Shown here in pieces: positions 1-8,729 of a DNA stretch of 64,000 nt. The position numbers and the translations under genes were made by a program. Source of the DNA: CAYVQE01 sp964454005. GTDB taxonomy: Bacteria; Myxococcota; B64-G9. The notes beneath the pieces were generated by a model. The model saw only the letters and a program-made list of their open reading frames with translations, was not told the origin of the DNA and did not search any database. The DNA lies in assembly GCA_964454005.1 (NCBI GenBank), contig CAYVQE010000005.1, positions 1 through 64,000 on the forward strand, read 5' to 3'. Each line of letters begins with the position of its first letter. The stretch's first letter is position 1.

Positions 1-14
1 GTTGATTTTATTAT

Positions 15-35
15 CCCCCGCCCTTCGGGCGGGGG
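15..35. repeat. GC-rich hairpin with REP-like tail
   Basis: This is a perfect 9-bp inverted repeat (CCCCCGCCC, loop TTC, GGGCGGGGG). It is followed by a tail that reads GGGGAACTTCAGTCTA from position 32. Nearly the same tail (GGGGAACTTCCGTCTA) follows a different palindrome at 20683-20706. Two copies of palindrome plus tail suggest a dispersed REP-like element. The hairpin could also be the terminator of a gene left of the window, although no T-run follows. Confidence 0.45.
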
Positions 36-205
36 AACTTCAGTCTAAAAGACGTATCCTTGCTGGCATACAGTGTGTGGAGCACGAAAACACCGCTGTC
101 CTGCTCGCCGAACCGGATGCGGTTTTGAACCGGACGGACTTGTTCTGGGCCCTCACCTTGGCGTACATTGCTCAACGGAACCCAAACACAAACGGAACAG
201 AGGCC

Positions 206-499
206 ATGCCGGAGAAATTAGACCAAGCCGAAGCGCTGAAGCTGCTCAAGGAAGTCTTCGCCGAAGTACTTCCGGACCAGGAGCTCCCGGGCGATGAGGA
301 ACCCTTGTTCGGGGCCGACGCCAAACTCGATTCCATGCAGATCGTCTCCTTCGTGGCCGACGTGGAGGAGGTCGTCAACGAGCGCTTCTCGACCCAGATC
401 ATCCTGGCCGACGAGCGCGCCCTGTCGCGCAGCAAGAGCCCCTTCCGGCACCTGACGGCGCTGGCCGGGTACGTCGCCGAGCGCATCGCCGATGGCTGA
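206..499 (+). CDS. Acyl carrier protein
   Basis: A 97-residue protein with the size and helical character of an acyl or peptidyl carrier protein. The motif LDSMQIVSF near residues 36-44 contains the serine that would receive 4'-phosphopantetheine. The reading frame is open to the window start, but the ATG at 206 gives the normal ACP length and N-terminus. It overlaps the next gene, a short-chain reductase, by 8 nt, and a ligase and a condensation-type enzyme follow. It therefore probably carries the acyl intermediate of this small pathway rather than serving general fatty acid synthesis. The substrate is unknown. Confidence 0.85.
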   Translation: MPEKLDQAEALKLLKEVFAEVLPDQELPGDEEPLFGADAKLDSMQIVSFVADVEEVVNERFSTQIILADERALSRSKSPFRHLTALAGYVAERIADG

Positions 500-1202
500 T
501 TTCGAGGGCCAGACCGTCCTGATCACGGGGGCCAGCCGGGGAATCGGCGCGCACCTGGCCGCTGATTTCCGCGCCGAAGGCGCCTGGGTCGCCGCCTGCG
601 CGCGCACTCTGGAGGAGTCCGAAGACGCCCAGGGCTGGTCCACCTCCGTGGACATGACCGACGAGAAGCAAGTCCACGGGTGGATCCGCCAGGTGTACAA
701 GCGGCGCGGCGGCATCGAAGTGCTGATCAACAACGCCGGCGCGGCCTCGATGAACATGGCCTTGCTGACCCCCACTTCGAGCGCCCGCAAGGCCCTCGAG
801 CTGAACTACCTGGCCGCCTTCAGTGCCAGCCGTGAAGCCGCCAAGGTGATGCGCAAGAAGAGATACGGGCGGATCATCAACCTCACGACGGTGGCCGTGC
901 CCATGCGCATCGAGGGCGAGATGTCCTACGCGGCGTCCAAGGCCGCACTGGAGATGTCGACCCGGTTCATGGCCGCCGAGTTCGCCCCGTGGGGAATCAC
1001 CTGCAACCTGGTCGGCCCGTCGCCGGTGGACACCGATCTGATCCGCGGCGTCGGCAAGGAGCGGCTGGAGGCCCTGCTGCAGCGAATCCCCAACAAGACC
1101 ATGGCCCAGATGGAAGACGTCTCCTACGCGATCAAGGTGTTCGCCCGGCGCGAGTCGGGCCAGCTCACCGCGCAGGTGCTCTACCTGGGGGGCGTCTCTT
1201 GA
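492..1202 (+). CDS. Short-chain dehydrogenase/reductase, FabG-like
   Basis: A 236-residue SDR, probably an NADP(H)-dependent 3-oxoacyl-ACP reductase or a related oxidoreductase. The cofactor motif TGASRGIG is at residues 12-19, NNAG at 80-83 and the catalytic YAASK at 146-150. The catalytic Ser expected 13 residues before Tyr146 is Thr133, a conservative but uncommon change. The start ATG overlaps the ACP stop and the stop TGA overlaps the next TTG start, so translation is probably coupled. Its position next to an ACP supports an ACP-bound substrate; this is inferred. Confidence 0.88.
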   Translation: MADFEGQTVLITGASRGIGAHLAADFRAEGAWVAACARTLEESEDAQGWSTSVDMTDEKQVHGWIRQVYKRRGGIEVLINNAGAASMNMALLTPTSSARKALELNYLAAFSASREAAKVMRKKRYGRIINLTTVAVPMRIEGEMSYAASKAALEMSTRFMAAEFAPWGITCNLVGPSPVDTDLIRGVGKERLEALLQRIPNKTMAQMEDVSYAIKVFARRESGQLTAQVLYLGGVS

Positions 1203-2560
1203 GCCTGCGCTGGATACGCGAGCGCCTGGAGGAGTTTCGCGGCCGGGAGGCGCTGATCGAGGGCGAGACCACGCTGACCTACGATGAGCTGATCGACCAG
1301 GTCGATCGGCTGGCCGAGCGGTTTCGATCCTGGGGTGTGGCTGCCGGGGACTGCTTCGCCTTCATGGGCGACTACAGCATCCCCAACGTGACCCGTTTCG
1401 TGACCGCCCTGGTCGAAGGCCTGGTGGCGGTGCCCATCGCGGTCAAAGCGGCTGACGAGGTCACCCGCGCCCTGGAGGCGGTGCCGAAAGACTGGTACGC
1501 GGGCGCCGATTGCCGCCTGGACCAGGCCCCCGAACGAATCTTGCCGGCCACCCACCACCCCCTGCTCGAACAGCTGCGGGAAAGGCGGCATCCGGGTATC
1601 ATCATCCTCAGTTCGGGCTCCACCGGGACGCCCAAGGTGGTCCTGCAAGACGCGTCGATGCTGCTGGAGCGGTTCCGCCACCCGCGCAATGCCTACCGGT
1701 CGCTGGTGTTTCTGCTGCCCGATCACATCGGCGGCGTCAACAACCTGTTCAGCATGCTGACCTGCGGGTCGACCCTGGTGATCCCCAAGAACCGGACCCC
1801 CGAAGGGATCTGCGAGCTCATCGAGTCGCGGAAGGTGTCCTCGATCCCGGTCACGCCGACCTTCCTGAACCTGCTGCTCATCTCGGGCGCCCACAAAAAC
1901 CACGACCTGTCGTCGCTCAAGGTGATCTCGTATGCCACCGAGGTGATGCCGCAGCACACCCTCGAGGCTGCGACGAAGGCTTTTCCCGGAGTGCGCTTCG
2001 TGCAGATCTACGGATCCAGCGAGCTGGGGGTGTTCCGGTGCAAGTCCAAGGACGACGCCTCGGCCTTCGTCAGCCTGAAGGGCGACGGCGTCGAGCTCCA
2101 GATCCGGGAGGGTCGCCTGTGGGTGAAGGGGATGGACTCCATGCTGGGCTACCTCAGCGGGGAGCACTCCGGTTTCGATGCGGACGGCTGGTACGACACC
2201 GGTGACGTGGTCGTCGAGGAGGACGGCTACTACCGCTTCTTGGGGCGCGCCTCGGAGCTGATCAACGTGGGCGGGCAGAAGGTCTATCCCACGGAGGTAG
2301 AGAGCGCGTTGATGTCGATCGAGGGCGTTCAGGAGTGCTCGGTCTTCGGCGAACAACACGTGTTGACCGGACAGGTGGTGGCGGCGCGGGTCAAGCTGTC
2401 CACCGACGAGAGCGCGAGGGCCTTCAAGCGTCGCATGCGCCAGGCGCTGGCCGCCCGCCTCGAGTCGTTCAAGATCCCCGTGGTGGTCACGCTGGGGGAC
2501 TCGGTGATCTCCCATCGATTCAAGAAGATGCGCCGGCTCGCGCGGGAAGGCGAGCAGTAG
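1199..2560 (+). CDS. AMP-dependent acyl-CoA/ACP synthetase
   Basis: A 453-residue member of the ANL adenylating superfamily that would activate a carboxylic acid as acyl-AMP and pass it to CoA or the adjacent ACP. Visible motifs are the P-loop SSGSTGTPK (138-146), YGSSELG, WYDTGD (A7), FLGRASELINVGGQKV (A8) and a C-terminal lysine in SHRFKKMRR corresponding to A10. The start is the in-frame TTG in the TTGA overlap with the reductase stop; the longer upstream frame is antisense-like noise inside that gene. The protein is about 50 residues shorter than typical acyl-CoA ligases, mostly at the N-terminus. Confidence 0.88.
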   Translation: MSLRWIRERLEEFRGREALIEGETTLTYDELIDQVDRLAERFRSWGVAAGDCFAFMGDYSIPNVTRFVTALVEGLVAVPIAVKAADEVTRALEAVPKDWYAGADCRLDQAPERILPATHHPLLEQLRERRHPGIIILSSGSTGTPKVVLQDASMLLERFRHPRNAYRSLVFLLPDHIGGVNNLFSMLTCGSTLVIPKNRTPEGICELIESRKVSSIPVTPTFLNLLLISGAHKNHDLSSLKVISYATEVMPQHTLEAATKAFPGVRFVQIYGSSELGVFRCKSKDDASAFVSLKGDGVELQIREGRLWVKGMDSMLGYLSGEHSGFDADGWYDTGDVVVEEDGYYRFLGRASELINVGGQKVYPTEVESALMSIEGVQECSVFGEQHVLTGQVVAARVKLSTDESARAFKRRMRQALAARLESFKIPVVVTLGDSVISHRFKKMRRLAREGEQ

Positions 2561-2596
2561 CCCCCCGCCATGGGGCAGGGGCCATCGAGGTGATCC

Positions 2597-3955
2597 GTGT
2601 TCGATCTCAAAGAACTTCTCCAGTTCGGCCCGCTGCGCGATTTTCTCCAGAATCCGGGGCGGGCAGCCCCCGGGGTGCTGCGCGGGGCGCTGTCGGGCAT
2701 CCAGAGTCGCCTGGGTCTGTCCAGCGACGAGGGCGTGGAGACGCGACCGGTGACGGGGACCGAGCGCATCTGGATCGCGCAGAACCGCATCCAGCAGTTC
2801 TTCTGTATCCAGATGGTCATCGAGGGCGAGGTGCAGGGATCCGCCAAGCTCGACCTCGACCGCTTCAAGGACGCGCTCCAGCGCGCGACCCGGGCCCAGC
2901 CCGGGGCTCGCCTCCGCCTGCACGGATCGTTCGAGAACCTGGTCTGGAAGACCGACGGACCGCCTCCGCGCTTGCGGGTCGTCCCGGCCGAGGCCTGGAA
3001 CGGAACCGACTCCGACCGGGCGCCCTTCTTGTTCAAGAAACTCAACGAAGCCAAGGGGCCAGGCACCGAGATCGTGATCGTCGAGGGCGACCCGACGCGC
3101 ATCGTCATTCGGACCTCCCATGCCCAGATGGATGGCGCTGCGACCATCCTGTTCGCCAAAGGCCTGTTCGCAGCCCTGCGCGGAGAAGAGCCGCTGCGGG
3201 CCACGGCCGGTCCTCCCACCGATGCCGACATCGGAGAAAGATACCGGCACATCACGCCAGACCGTCACGACAACGACAGCCCGTCCCTGGTCGGTCCGCC
3301 GCGGGGCAAGAGCGACCGCAACCACTGGTTTCGGCTCAGCGTCGATGGTCCGGTGGCGAACCCCGTCTCACAGGTCTGCCTGGCCCTGGCACACAGCGTC
3401 CCACCCGAGGTCGACCCGCGCAGCTTGCGTTTCGGTATACCGGTGGACATGCGGGCCATGGCCAAGTGCGGCCCCAGCAGCGCCAACTTGGCCGGCATGG
3501 TCCGCCTGGAGCTGAAGCAGGCCCTGGATGCGGACGATCCCGTCGCCAAACTCCAGCAGCAGCTCGTCGGCAAACTGTTCAATGGTTCGTTCGGCGCTGG
3601 GCTGTCTCAGGTGCAGGCCATCAAATCCGTTCCGATGCCCCTGCTTACCTTGGGCATGCGCGTGGTCAAACGGGCGATGCTGACCAAGGATCATTTCCGG
3701 GTCTCCGCGCTCGTCTCCCATCTGGGGCGAATGAACCTGAACGACTTCAGCACGGAAGACTTCCACGCCCACAAGGTGTTTTTCATCCCCCCTCCCATGG
3801 CGAGCATCCCCTTGTTCGTGGTGCTGTCCGAGACGGGTCAGACCCTCGAGATCTGCGCCAGCGCTCCCGAGGCCTTCGCTTCCGACGGGCGGCTGAAGGC
3901 GCTCCTGGAGGCTGTCGCCCAACGGCTCGGCCGAAAGTCCAGCGTGGCTCATTGA
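2597..3955 (+). CDS. Condensation-domain-like acyltransferase
   Basis: A 452-residue protein with a GTG start. HAQMDG at residues 175-180 fits the HxxxDG catalytic signature of the condensation/PapA/WS-DGAT superfamily, and PVDMR further on resembles the conserved PVDxR strand of these enzymes. The family joins an acyl group from a carrier thioester to an alcohol or amine. It follows the ligase by 36 nt, so the four genes form a plausible acyl-activating and acyl-transferring unit. No ketosynthase is present. The acceptor and the product are not identifiable. Confidence 0.7.
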   Translation: MFDLKELLQFGPLRDFLQNPGRAAPGVLRGALSGIQSRLGLSSDEGVETRPVTGTERIWIAQNRIQQFFCIQMVIEGEVQGSAKLDLDRFKDALQRATRAQPGARLRLHGSFENLVWKTDGPPPRLRVVPAEAWNGTDSDRAPFLFKKLNEAKGPGTEIVIVEGDPTRIVIRTSHAQMDGAATILFAKGLFAALRGEEPLRATAGPPTDADIGERYRHITPDRHDNDSPSLVGPPRGKSDRNHWFRLSVDGPVANPVSQVCLALAHSVPPEVDPRSLRFGIPVDMRAMAKCGPSSANLAGMVRLELKQALDADDPVAKLQQQLVGKLFNGSFGAGLSQVQAIKSVPMPLLTLGMRVVKRAMLTKDHFRVSALVSHLGRMNLNDFSTEDFHAHKVFFIPPPMASIPLFVVLSETGQTLEICASAPEAFASDGRLKALLEAVAQRLGRKSSVAH

Positions 3956-3983
3956 GCGTGGAGGAACCTGCTCGGTCTCCTGC

Positions 3984-5243
3984 TCAGCCCGCCAGGACCG
4001 ACTGCGCCCATCGCTCGTAGTCGCCGAAGGTCCTGGAGACACGGTCCTCGCTCAGCCCGAAATCTGGCAGCGTGTAGCGGTGGTGGCCGTGCTTGTCCTT
4101 GGGATTGGCCGCCGCCCAGCTGCGCATGGAAGCCAGGGTCCTCGCCTCCAGGGGCTGTCCCCAATGGGCGTAGACCCGCTCCACGACCGCAAACGGATCG
4201 CGGACCAGATCGGCGTAGGCCACGTGCAGCACCCGCCCGTCGTCCCGGTCTTCGCAGGCGCTTCGGCCGCGATCGATCCAGGTGGCCATCCTTCCCAGGA
4301 TGTGCTGGCCGAGGGTGAGCGCCGAGAAGTCTTCGGAGACCAGGTGGTGGTACATGCCGACCAGGCTGCAGTAGGAGGGCACAGCGTCGGCTGGCTTGCG
4401 GTGGAGCCAGACGACCCGGGCCTCGGGCTGGGTCGCGAGCAGCGCGTCCAGGTGCGTCAGGTGCTCGGGCGCCTTGAGCGCCAGGCGACGGGCCGGGCGC
4501 TGGGCGAGCAGCAGCCGGAGCTGATCCGCATAGTGGGCGTAGGTGTCGGTGTAGTCCTGATCGCGCGACCAATCCAGATAGCCGCGCACGTCTCCCAACA
4601 GTACGTAGAACTGTTCGCACATAAAGGTGCGCGCCAGCAGGAAGATACACTCCTCGGTGCTGTCGTGCCGGGAGGGGTGTATCTTGTCGAGCTGGTCCAC
4701 CCACCAGCGCATCGCGGCGATGGTGTTCTTGGCCGCCAGCTTGCGCATCCGCGGGTAGCGCTTGAAGTGAATCGGATCCAGGACCGGATAGTACATCTCC
4801 CACAACTGCGGCGCGCGGGCGTCGGGGTCCTGGGCCAGCAAGCGATGCAGCAGCGTGGTCCCGGTGCGGGGCAGCCCGATCACGACCAGGGTGTCCGGCA
4901 GGCGGGTGGCGCCGATCTCCGGATTGGCCCGCAGGGCCTGATCCACCTGGATGCGGGTGGCCAACTGCATCAGCAGCATGTTGCGGGCACCGCGGCGCCC
5001 AAGGGTGTTGAGGCGGGCGTCGGTCTCTAGCGAATCCACCAGGACGGACAGCGGTTCCCGGATGTCGGCCGGGAGGGGTGCGTTGTGGGTCTTGGCCAGG
5101 CGGCAGGCCATGGACCAGAGGCTGTCGACTTCGAGATCGGCCCGCTTGTCGAACAGCGTCAGCAGGCCCTTGGCGAAACGAAGGCGGATCGGGCGCCTCT
5201 TCTCGAACATGGTCGGCTCGTGGTCGGATGGACCGGCGGACAT
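3984..5243 (-). CDS. Sulfotransferase family protein
   Basis: A 419-residue PAPS-dependent sulfotransferase of the Sulfotransfer_3 type. GLPRTGTT at residues 123-130 forms the 5'-phosphosulfate loop, followed by LLHRLLAQDP, and VVWLHRKPADAVPSY is the 3'-phosphate region. The frame continues to a TTG at 5321. The ATG at 5243 is preferred because GGGAG lies about 11 nt upstream and the family fold begins shortly after. It converges on the acyltransferase gene across about 28 nt. It may sulfate the product of the neighbouring cluster, which is inference from position only. Confidence 0.85.
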   Translation of the reverse strand: MSAGPSDHEPTMFEKRRPIRLRFAKGLLTLFDKRADLEVDSLWSMACRLAKTHNAPLPADIREPLSVLVDSLETDARLNTLGRRGARNMLLMQLATRIQVDQALRANPEIGATRLPDTLVVIGLPRTGTTLLHRLLAQDPDARAPQLWEMYYPVLDPIHFKRYPRMRKLAAKNTIAAMRWWVDQLDKIHPSRHDSTEECIFLLARTFMCEQFYVLLGDVRGYLDWSRDQDYTDTYAHYADQLRLLLAQRPARRLALKAPEHLTHLDALLATQPEARVVWLHRKPADAVPSYCSLVGMYHHLVSEDFSALTLGQHILGRMATWIDRGRSACEDRDDGRVLHVAYADLVRDPFAVVERVYAHWGQPLEARTLASMRSWAAANPKDKHGHHRYTLPDFGLSEDRVSRTFGDYERWAQSVLAG

Positions 5244-5435
5244 CTGCGGTCTGGCTCCCTTCTCTCGATCCAGGGCGTCGTTTTCAGGGCCATTGTAGTC
5301 CGCTCTGACTCGGGCAGGCAAGGCCGCTGCGCGCGACCAGAATTTCCCACCACCGATGGGGCTGTCCTGAATCCGAATGCCTCGCTCCTCCCGTTCCGTG
5401 TTTTTTGCGGTGTGAGGTGATAGACTCGCGATAAG

Positions 5436-6146
5436 ATGGCCTTGAGCAACGAAAGCCAGCCTGCCAGCGCGGTCGAGACCATCCCCCGATCCGCATTGTT
5501 TCCGATCGAACCGGCTGCGCTAGCAAGCGCCATGGGCGGGCAGGGCGCTTCATTGCCGCCGCGCCTGCGGCGGCGGGCCGAGCAAGCGGCGGCCGTGGTG
5601 GAGCGGGCCAGCCGGCCGCGGCTCTGTCGGCGCCGCCTGTCTCTGAGCCGTGGGCAGGCGGGTTTTCTCCTGGACGGGCGAGGACCGTTCAAAAGCGCCA
5701 ACCTGGACCGCATGCTGGCGGTCTGCAGCCACGTCTACGCCTTCCTGGTCACTCTGGGCCCCGAGTTGGATCGCCGCCTGCAGGCTGCCCAGGGGGCCGG
5801 AATGGCCGAGGCCTACGTGCTGGACGCGATCGCCGCGCAGCTCACCGAGGCCGCCGCGGCTTACGCCGAAGAGCGGATCCGGCAACAGCTGGCCCCGGGC
5901 GAGGAGGCGACCATGCGCATCAGTCCGGGATACTGCGATTGGCCTGTCAGCCAGCAGGCCCTGTTGTTCTCGCTGCTCGATGGAGCGACCGCCGGGGTCT
6001 CGTTGACCGAGGGGGGCATGATGCAGCCGCGCAAGAGCATCTCCAGCATCCTGGGGGTCGGGCCCCGCGAGCGCGTGCTGCCGGTGCGCAATGCCTGCCT
6101 GTTCTGTGGGCAGCGGGATTGCCCCTACCGGAGGGAGGCGAGATGA
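5436..6146 (+). CDS. B12-dependent methionine synthase activation-domain-like protein
   Basis: A 236-residue protein resembling the reactivation domain of MetH as a free-standing polypeptide. Typical features are RISPGYCDWPVSQQ, the following LLDG...GVSLTEGGMMQPRKSIS segment, and a Cys-rich tail CLFCGQRDCPYR. Such stand-alone proteins are common in corrinoid methyltransferase operons, where they may help keep cobalamin in Co(I) or bind SAM. It starts the corrinoid operon, and its stop overlaps the next start (ATGA). About 190 nt separate it from the divergent sulfotransferase start. No cobalamin riboswitch is evident there. Confidence 0.8.
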   Translation: MALSNESQPASAVETIPRSALFPIEPAALASAMGGQGASLPPRLRRRAEQAAAVVERASRPRLCRRRLSLSRGQAGFLLDGRGPFKSANLDRMLAVCSHVYAFLVTLGPELDRRLQAAQGAGMAEAYVLDAIAAQLTEAAAAYAEERIRQQLAPGEEATMRISPGYCDWPVSQQALLFSLLDGATAGVSLTEGGMMQPRKSISSILGVGPRERVLPVRNACLFCGQRDCPYRREAR

Positions 6147-7171
6147 AGGCACTACAGATTGCGGAACGCGGCAAGCCCTTGGCGCAGAGGCAAGTCGACC
6201 AGCCGGGTCCCGGTCCGGGCGAGGTCTTGGTCAAGGTGGCCGCCGCCGGCATCTGCCGCTCCGACGTGCACTACCGCTCGGGTACCGCCCCGACCGGACC
6301 GCTGCCGCTGACGCCCGGCCACGAGATCGCCGGGGTGATCGAAGCCGTCGGCCCACAGGTCGCCGAGCGCAGGGTGGGCCAACGGGTCTGTCTGCACTAC
6401 CTGGTTACCTGCGGCCATTGCCACTACTGCGCGCTGGGCAGCGAGCAGTTCTGCACCAGCGGCGCCATGCTCGGCAAACACATCGACGGCGGCTACGCCG
6501 AGTACATCGCGGTGCCGGAGAAGAACGCGGTGCCGCTGCCGGACTCGATCTCGTTCGAACAGGGCGCCATCATCGGCTGCTCGGCGGTGACCTGCCTGCA
6601 CGCCATCCGCAAGAGCCGCCTGGCGGCTGGTGAGACCGTGGCCGTGTTCGGCGTGGGCGGGCTGGGGCTTTCGGCCATCCAGCTGGCCCGGGCTTTCGGC
6701 GCCCTGGACGTCTACGCGATCGACATCGCGGCGGAGAAGCTGAAGATGGCGGCTGCGCTGGGAGCGTTGCCGATCGACGCTGGCGCCGGCGATCCGGTCG
6801 CCGCCATCATGCAGCATACCGGCGGTCGCGGCGTGGACGTGGCCCTGGAGGTGATCGGACTGCCGGCGACGCTGCAGCAGGCGGTCAAGAGCCTGTCCAT
6901 TTTCGGCCGGGCCATGGTCGTCGGCATCACCGACCAGCCGATGCAAATTCTGCCCTACTCGGACCTGCTGATGAAAGAAGCCGAGCTGATGGGCGCCGCC
7001 GATCATCTCCTGACCGAGATGCCCTTGTTGCTCGAGATGGTCCGCCGCGGTGTGCTGCAGCTCGGCGACGTGGTGGCCAAACGCCTGCCGCTCGAGGCCG
7101 ATGCCGTCAACGCCGAGCTCGATGCCATCGAGCGTTTCGACAGCGAAGGCCGGGCGGTGATCATCCCCTGA
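6143..7171 (+). CDS. Zinc-dependent alcohol dehydrogenase
   Basis: A 342-residue medium-chain dehydrogenase. CRSD with TPGHEIAG supplies catalytic zinc ligands, CGHCHYCALGSEQFC binds the structural zinc, and GVGGLG is the Rossmann motif. The ATG at 6143 follows GGAGG and overlaps the upstream stop; the longer reading frame lies inside the previous gene. The enzyme would oxidise an alcohol or reduce an aldehyde with NAD(P). Its place in a methyl-transfer operon suggests it acts on the carbon skeleton released from, or leading to, the methylated substrate. That link is inferred. Confidence 0.88.
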   Translation: MKALQIAERGKPLAQRQVDQPGPGPGEVLVKVAAAGICRSDVHYRSGTAPTGPLPLTPGHEIAGVIEAVGPQVAERRVGQRVCLHYLVTCGHCHYCALGSEQFCTSGAMLGKHIDGGYAEYIAVPEKNAVPLPDSISFEQGAIIGCSAVTCLHAIRKSRLAAGETVAVFGVGGLGLSAIQLARAFGALDVYAIDIAAEKLKMAAALGALPIDAGAGDPVAAIMQHTGGRGVDVALEVIGLPATLQQAVKSLSIFGRAMVVGITDQPMQILPYSDLLMKEAELMGAADHLLTEMPLLLEMVRRGVLQLGDVVAKRLPLEADAVNAELDAIERFDSEGRAVIIP

Positions 7172-7203
7172 GCGCATGGCCGAGCGAGGAGCGAGGACGC
7201 ACC

Positions 7204-8004
7204 ATGATCCTGATCGGAGAGCTGCTCAACACCTCACGCCGGTCGATCGCCGGGGCGGTCGAGCGGCGCGACACCGAGGCCATCGCCGCCGTCGCCCGGC
7301 GCCAGGCCGAAGCCGGTGCCGACTACATCGACGTCAACGCCGGGACCTTCGCCGCCCGCGAGAGCGAGTGTCTGTGCTGGTTGGTCGAGACGGTGCAGGC
7401 GGCGGTCGATCGACCGCTGTGCATCGACAGCCCCAGCCCCGATGCCATGCGCGCGGCGCTCGAACGCCACCGCGGCACAGCGCTGGTCAACTCGATTTCA
7501 ATGGAGCCGCAGCGCTGGCGCGGTATGCTCGAGGTGGTGGCGGAGTGGCCCTGCCGGGTGATCGCCCTGTGCATGACCTCGGCCGCCATGCCGCAAGGGG
7601 CCGGTGAGCGGGTCGACGCCGGCACGGCCATCGTCGATGAGCTCGAGCGCGCCGGGGTGGCGCGGGAGCGGATCCTGCTCGATCCGCTATTGCAGCCGGT
7701 GTCGATCGACGTGCGCCAGGGAAGGGGGTTTCTCAAAGCCCTGCGCCGACTGACCGCCGCGCTGCCCGAGGTCGAGACCGTCTGCGGCCTGTCGAACGTG
7801 TCCTTCGGCCTGCCGCGGCGCTCGCTGGTCAATCGGACCTTTCTGTCACTGGCCCTGCAGGCCGGCCTGGGCGCCGCAATCTGTGACGCGACCGACCGGC
7901 GGCTGCTGGCCGCGCTGCGGGCGGCCGAGATGCTGCTGGGCCGGGACGAGTACTGCGAAGCCTTCATCGACGCCCACCAGTCCGGTGCGCTCGACGAGGA
8001 TTGA
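7204..8004 (+). CDS. Methyltetrahydrofolate:corrinoid methyltransferase
   Basis: A 266-residue pterin-binding TIM-barrel protein of the AcsE/MtgA type. It begins MILIGELLNTSRRSI and contains DYIDVNAGTF and LCIDSPSP, all typical of methyl-THF methyltransferases. It would move a methyl group between the Co centre of the adjacent corrinoid protein and tetrahydrofolate, linking demethylation of a substrate to one-carbon metabolism. An RBS-like GAGGAGCGAGGA precedes the ATG. The next gene starts 44 nt after the stop. Confidence 0.9.
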   Translation: MILIGELLNTSRRSIAGAVERRDTEAIAAVARRQAEAGADYIDVNAGTFAARESECLCWLVETVQAAVDRPLCIDSPSPDAMRAALERHRGTALVNSISMEPQRWRGMLEVVAEWPCRVIALCMTSAAMPQGAGERVDAGTAIVDELERAGVARERILLDPLLQPVSIDVRQGRGFLKALRRLTAALPEVETVCGLSNVSFGLPRRSLVNRTFLSLALQAGLGAAICDATDRRLLAALRAAEMLLGRDEYCEAFIDAHQSGALDED

Positions 8005-8048
8005 CCCGAACAGCCCCGAGCACGGATCGGAGAACGGAGCGAGTGACG

Positions 8049-8702
8049 ATGGCGCCCGAAGCAGATCAGCAGAGACTGGAATCCCTCAACGCTGCCGTCA
8101 TCGGGGCTGAGGCCGACGAGGCCCAGGCGCTGACCCGCCAGGCCCTGGAGGCCGGCATGCCCGCCCAGCGCATTATCGACGACGGGCTGATCGCGGCGCT
8201 GGACGAGGTGGGTGAGCGCTATGCCAAGGGGCTGCTGTTCGTGCCCCAGATGCTGCGTTCGGCCAACACCATGCGCAAATGCGTGGATCTGCTCAAGCCG
8301 CACCTAGGCGGCCAGGAGTTCAAGCCCAAGGGCAAGATCGTGATCGGCACGGTCAAAGGTGACCTGCACGACATCGGCAAGAACCTGGTGGCCATGATGC
8401 TGGAAGGCGCCGGCTTCCATGTCGCCGACCTGGGGGTCGACGTGGCCCCGGAGCAGTTCGTCCAGGCGCTCAAGGTCGAGGGCGCCGACATCCTGGCCAT
8501 GTCGGCCTTGCTGTCGACGACCATGCTGGCCATGCCCGAGACCATCGCGGCGCTGCGGGCCGACGAGGTGGGGGCGCGGGTCAAGGTGTTGGTCGGCGGG
8601 GCCCCGGTGACTGAGGCCTACGCCGAGGAGATCGGAGCCGATGGCTATGGTCCAGATGCGGCCTCGGCGGCCGGGCTGGCCAAGAAGCTGATCGGCGATT
8701 GA
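8049..8702 (+). CDS. Corrinoid (B12-binding) protein
   Basis: A 217-residue two-domain methyl carrier. The N-terminal helical cap (about 1-90) is followed by a cobalamin-binding domain with GDLHDIGKNLV, where His107 is the lower axial cobalt ligand. SALLSTT and GGAPVTEAYAEEIGADGY line the nucleotide-tail pocket. The ATG at 8049 follows GGAGCGAG at suitable spacing; earlier in-frame codons overlap the upstream gene. It should shuttle the methyl group between the MttB-type protein downstream and the methyl-THF enzyme upstream. Confidence 0.93.
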   Translation: MAPEADQQRLESLNAAVIGAEADEAQALTRQALEAGMPAQRIIDDGLIAALDEVGERYAKGLLFVPQMLRSANTMRKCVDLLKPHLGGQEFKPKGKIVIGTVKGDLHDIGKNLVAMMLEGAGFHVADLGVDVAPEQFVQALKVEGADILAMSALLSTTMLAMPETIAALRADEVGARVKVLVGGAPVTEAYAEEIGADGYGPDAASAAGLAKKLIGD

Positions 8703-8729
8703 AGCACGACACGGCGGAAGGGCGAGCGG

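Noticed and set aside
1181..3325. 714-codon open frame on the minus strand
   Set aside because: It is antisense to the ligase and acyltransferase genes, has no start signal and no recognisable domain. Long antisense frames are expected at this GC level.
5244..5435. Cobalamin riboswitch before the corrinoid operon
   Set aside because: The gap is only 192 nt and shows no B12-box (GCCACTG-type) or supporting stem pattern.
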